Source: Arthrobacter sp. D5-1
GTDB taxonomy: Bacteria; Actinomycetota; Actinomycetes; Actinomycetales; Micrococcaceae
Length of the DNA stretch: 64,000 nucleotides
Direction of reading: 5' to 3'
Assembly: GCF_017357425.1 (NCBI RefSeq)
Contig: NZ_CP014571.1
Span: 2,666,001 to 2,730,000, forward strand
Shown: in pieces, positions 61,344-64,000 of the stretch
Position numbering within the stretch: the first letter of the stretch is position 1
Layout of the letters: every line of letters starts with the position of its first letter
Notes under the pieces: model-generated
Database searches by the model: none
Told to the model about the DNA's origin: nothing
The model's input: only the letters and a program-made list of their open reading frames with translations
Made by a program: the position numbers and the translations under genes

Positions 61344-62705
61344 TTAGGCACCGGCCTTTCCGAGCAGGATCCTGGCCTCGGCCACCACGGTGATGGAGCC
61401 GGTCACCAGGACGCCGCCTGCGAGGTCGTCGTTGGATTCCGCACGCTCCACGGCCCATTCAAGGGCGTCATCGAGCTTCTCCGCAATGTGGATGTTGTCC
61501 TCGCCGAAGCCAAGGTCGACGGCGAGTTCGGCCAGTTCCGCTGCGGGAACGGCACGCGCCGAGTTGGATTGCGTGAAGCAGAATTCTCCGGCAAGTCCAC
61601 CGAGGGAATCCCTGAGGGTCTTCAGGATTTCCTCCGCGTCTTTCTCGCGCAGGACTCCTACCACCACTACGAGCTTGCTGAAACTGAAGGCCTCCTGGAT
61701 GGCCTCAGCTGAGACGCGGATGCCATCCGGATTGTGCGCAGCGTCAACCACTACGGTAGGCGCCGTGCGGACAACCTCCAGCCGCCCTGGCGACGTCACG
61801 TTGCCGAACGCTTCCGTCAGCACCTCTGCGTCGAGTTCCTTCTCTCCCCCGCCGAAGAAAGCTTCCAGTGCTGCAACGGCGACGGCAGCATTTTCAGCCT
61901 GGTGGGCCCCATGGAGCGGAAGCAGCAGGTCCTCATAGCGGCCGGCCAATCCCTGGATGGTGAGCACCTGGCCACCCACGGCCACTGCGCGGGACTCAAC
62001 GCCAAATTCAACGCCCTCGAACCGGAACGGCACGTCCACTTCGCGGGCTTTCTCCAACAGGACCTGCGCGGCGTCCACCGGCTGGGCGGCGCTGACCAGG
62101 AACCCGCCGGGTTTGATGATGCCGGCCTTCTCATAAGCGATGTCCTCGGTGGTGTCGCCCAGGAGATCCGTGTGGTCCAAAGAGATCGGCGTGATGACCG
62201 AGACTTGACCGTCGCCCACGTTGGTGGCGTCGGTGATGCCACCCAACCCGACTTCGATCACGGCAACATCAACCGGCTGGTCCGCGAACACAGCAAAGCC
62301 CAGGATTGTGAGGCACTCAAAGTAGGTCAGCCGGGGCTGGTTGTCGGCCTCGAGCTCGCTGTCCACGATTTCCAGGTAGGGGCGGATTTCGTCCCAGATG
62401 CGCACGAACGTCGCGTCGGGCACAGGCTCGCCGTCGATGCTGATGCGCTCGGTGACCTTGGACAAGTGCGGGCTGGTATAGCGGCCCGTGCTCAGTCCGT
62501 GGGCACGGAGTCCGGCCTCGATCATGCGGGCCGTTGACGTTTTGCCGTTGGTACCGGTGATGTGAATGATCGGGTACGCCTTGTTCGGCTCCCCCAGTAC
62601 ATCCATGGCACGGAACAAGGGGGCCAGGCGCGGTTCCATCTTGTTTTCCGGAGCACGGCCCAGAAGTTCGGCGTAGACGCTTTCTACTGAGAATTCGTCA
62701 GTCAT
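61344..62705 (-). CDS. folC: Folylpolyglutamate synthase / dihydrofolate synthase
   Basis: A 453-residue Mur-ligase-fold enzyme. The ATP-binding P-loop is ITGTNGKTSTARM, followed by GLSTGRYTSPHL, EVGLGGITDATN and, in the C-terminal domain, VVDAAHNPDGI. It adds glutamate to dihydropteroate and to folates. It starts at ATG 62705, two bases after the ileS stop. Confidence 0.96.
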   Translation of the reverse strand: MTDEFSVESVYAELLGRAPENKMEPRLAPLFRAMDVLGEPNKAYPIIHITGTNGKTSTARMIEAGLRAHGLSTGRYTSPHLSKVTERISIDGEPVPDATFVRIWDEIRPYLEIVDSELEADNQPRLTYFECLTILGFAVFADQPVDVAVIEVGLGGITDATNVGDGQVSVITPISLDHTDLLGDTTEDIAYEKAGIIKPGGFLVSAAQPVDAAQVLLEKAREVDVPFRFEGVEFGVESRAVAVGGQVLTIQGLAGRYEDLLLPLHGAHQAENAAVAVAALEAFFGGGEKELDAEVLTEAFGNVTSPGRLEVVRTAPTVVVDAAHNPDGIRVSAEAIQEAFSFSKLVVVVGVLREKDAEEILKTLRDSLGGLAGEFCFTQSNSARAVPAAELAELAVDLGFGEDNIHIAEKLDDALEWAVERAESNDDLAGGVLVTGSITVVAEARILLGKAGA

Positions 62706-62707
62706 GG

Positions 62708-64000
62708 TCAGGCTCCTGCCTTGGTGACCGTGACCTGCGGTTCGTCGACGCCGGCCAGCAGAACCTCCAGCTCAAGGGTCAGCGTTTCTGTCTTGACGAG
62801 CTCCGCATTGGCTTTCAGGGCGTCAACGACATCCTGTGCGGCCTCCACAGACGTCCGGATGCGGTCGCTCACGTTGAGTCCAGCGTCCTTGCGGGCTTGC
62901 TGGATGGCGCGGACCATGTCCCGGGCCAGCCCTTCTGCCGCAAGCTCCGGGGTGACCTCGGTGTTGAGGACCACAAAGCCACCGCCAGGAAGTACCGCTA
63001 CTGCCGAGCTGCCGCCATCGGCGGCTTCCGCAACCACAGTCTCCAGCGTGTACTCGTGCGGTTCGAGCTCGAGGCCACCGGCAACCACAACACCGGCATC
63101 ATTGACAGACCAATCTCCGGACTTGGATCCCTTGATGGCCTGTTGGACGTTCTTGCCCAGGCGAGGTCCGGCAGCGCGGGCGTTGACCACCAGCTTCTGC
63201 TCGATGCCGAATTCCTCAGGCGAGGCAGTTGCCGCGTCCAGCAGGCGGACGGACCGCAGGTTCAGTTCATCGGCGACGACGGCGGCAAAGCCTTCCAGCG
63301 CGTCTGCTCCAGGTGCCACAACAGTCAGTTCCTGCAGCGGCAGGCGGACGCGCAGGTTGGCTCCCTTGCGCAAGCTGGAACCAGTGGAGCAGATCTGCTG
63401 CACACGGTCCATGGCCTCCACCAGCCCGGCGTTGGCAGGGAACAAGGACGCGTCCGGCCAGTCAGCCAGGTGTACGGAGCGGCCACCCGTGAGACCACGC
63501 CAGATCTCCTCGGAGACCAGCGGCAACAACGATGCCGACACCCGGCACACGGCTTCCAACGCAGTGTAGAGCGCGTCAAAGGCGTCAACATTCTCGTCGA
63601 AGAAGCGCTGGCGGCTGCGCCGGACGTACCAGTTGGTGAGCATGTCCAGGTAGCTGCGCAGTTGATCGCAGGCACCCGAGATGTCGTAGCTGTCCAGGCT
63701 TGACGTGATGTTCCGGACCAAGTCTCCGGTGTTGGCCAGGAGGTATTGGTCCAGCGTGTCGGCGTAGCCGTCGTAGCGCAGCTTCGCCTCGTAACCGGAA
63801 CCCCCGTTCGATGCGTTGGTGTACAGCGTGAAGAAGCTGTAGACGTTCCACAGCGGCAGGATGACCTGACGGACGCCATCGCGGATACCTTGCTCGGTCA
63901 CCACGAGGTTCCCACCGCGAAGGATGGGGCTGGACATGAGGAACCAGCGCATGGCGTCGGAACCGTCGCGGTCCAGGACCTCGGACACGTCCGGGTAGTT
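62708..64000 (-). CDS. ileS: Isoleucyl-tRNA synthetase, C-terminal part (5' end outside window)
   Basis: The C-terminal 430 residues only. The window edge encodes NYPDVSEVLDRDGSDAMRWF, the region just after the KMSKS loop, followed by the tRNA-binding helical domain (MLTNWYVRRSRQRFFDENVD). The C-terminal DUF5915/zinc-less extension includes ADELNLRSVRLLDAATASPEEFGIEQKLVVNAR, which belongs to the long, eukaryote-like IleS type found in many actinobacteria. That type is usually resistant to mupirocin; this is family knowledge and cannot be read from this fragment. It is the first visible gene of the operon with folC, DUF4233 and ndk. Confidence 0.96.
   Translation of the reverse strand, partial: NYPDVSEVLDRDGSDAMRWFLMSSPILRGGNLVVTEQGIRDGVRQVILPLWNVYSFFTLYTNASNGGSGYEAKLRYDGYADTLDQYLLANTGDLVRNITSSLDSYDISGACDQLRSYLDMLTNWYVRRSRQRFFDENVDAFDALYTALEAVCRVSASLLPLVSEEIWRGLTGGRSVHLADWPDASLFPANAGLVEAMDRVQQICSTGSSLRKGANLRVRLPLQELTVVAPGADALEGFAAVVADELNLRSVRLLDAATASPEEFGIEQKLVVNARAAGPRLGKNVQQAIKGSKSGDWSVNDAGVVVAGGLELEPHEYTLETVVAEAADGGSSAVAVLPGGGFVVLNTEVTPELAAEGLARDMVRAIQQARKDAGLNVSDRIRTSVEAAQDVVDALKANAELVKTETLTLELEVLLAGVDEPQVTVTKAGA

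Overview
The window is high-GC actinobacterial chromosome, most likely Arthrobacter/Paenarthrobacter (Micrococcaceae). The call rests on gene content: a mycoredoxin and mycothiol-dependent dehydrogenase, class Ib nrdHIE/nrdF, the thrS–HIT–phosphatidylinositol-phosphate-synthase–pdxS neighbourhood, a DUF222/HNH endonuclease, and the obg–proB–proA–nadD–rsfS and ileS–folC–ndk blocks. No CRISPR array, rRNA or prophage is visible. One complete IS30-family element is present.

Layout. 1–7.2 kb: partial CapA-like lipoprotein, M3 oligopeptidase, pdxS, PIP-synthase-like gene, HIT hydrolase, thrS. 7.2–14.1 kb: error-prone polymerase dnaE2 with a small DUF6504-type partner behind an SOS box, a TetR/FAD-monooxygenase divergent pair, a small unknown protein and an SRAP protein. 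14.1–16.3 kb: mycothiol redox/formaldehyde cassette (mrx1, mscR, MBL hydrolase) with a striking three-segment inverted-repeat leader before mscR. 16.3–25.2 kb: lipoate-ligase/thioesterase pair, DedA-like membrane protein with an iron-box-like operator, a coiled-coil unknown, a Rieske–FAD oxidoreductase, a short AlkD-like protein divergent from a YhcG (DUF1016) nuclease, a dienelactone-hydrolase lipoprotein and a DUF222/HNH protein. 25.2–29.6 kb: nrdF, nrdE, nrdI, nrdH with NrdR-type boxes.

29.6–38.4 kb: LysR regulator, DUF2004-like protein, an IS30-family element inserted inside a terminator hairpin, then the MoxR–DUF58–VWA–VWA–TPR operon. 38.3–42.8 kb: sugar ABC importer (no ATPase) with a ROK regulator. 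42.9–46.0 kb: RsmC-like methyltransferase, cupin, and two identical tRNA-Ala(GGC) genes flanking a TetR gene of the gamma-butyrolactone-receptor type with a perfect inverted-repeat operator. 46.0–53.9 kb: rsfS, repeat-rich membrane-anchored protein, nadD, small membrane protein, proA, proB, obg, rpmA, rplU. 54.2–64 kb: thiD–tenA fusion under a TPP riboswitch, rne, VKOR, ndk, DUF4233, folC, ileS (partial).

Most of the window is core housekeeping. The items I would follow first are the mutually exclusive hairpins in front of mscR, the orphan butyrolactone-receptor-like regulator between twin tRNAs, the IS30 insertion in a palindromic terminator together with its doubled right end, and the SOS- and iron-box sites that tie small unknown genes to known regulons. 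All calls are by eye; no database search or folding program was run.
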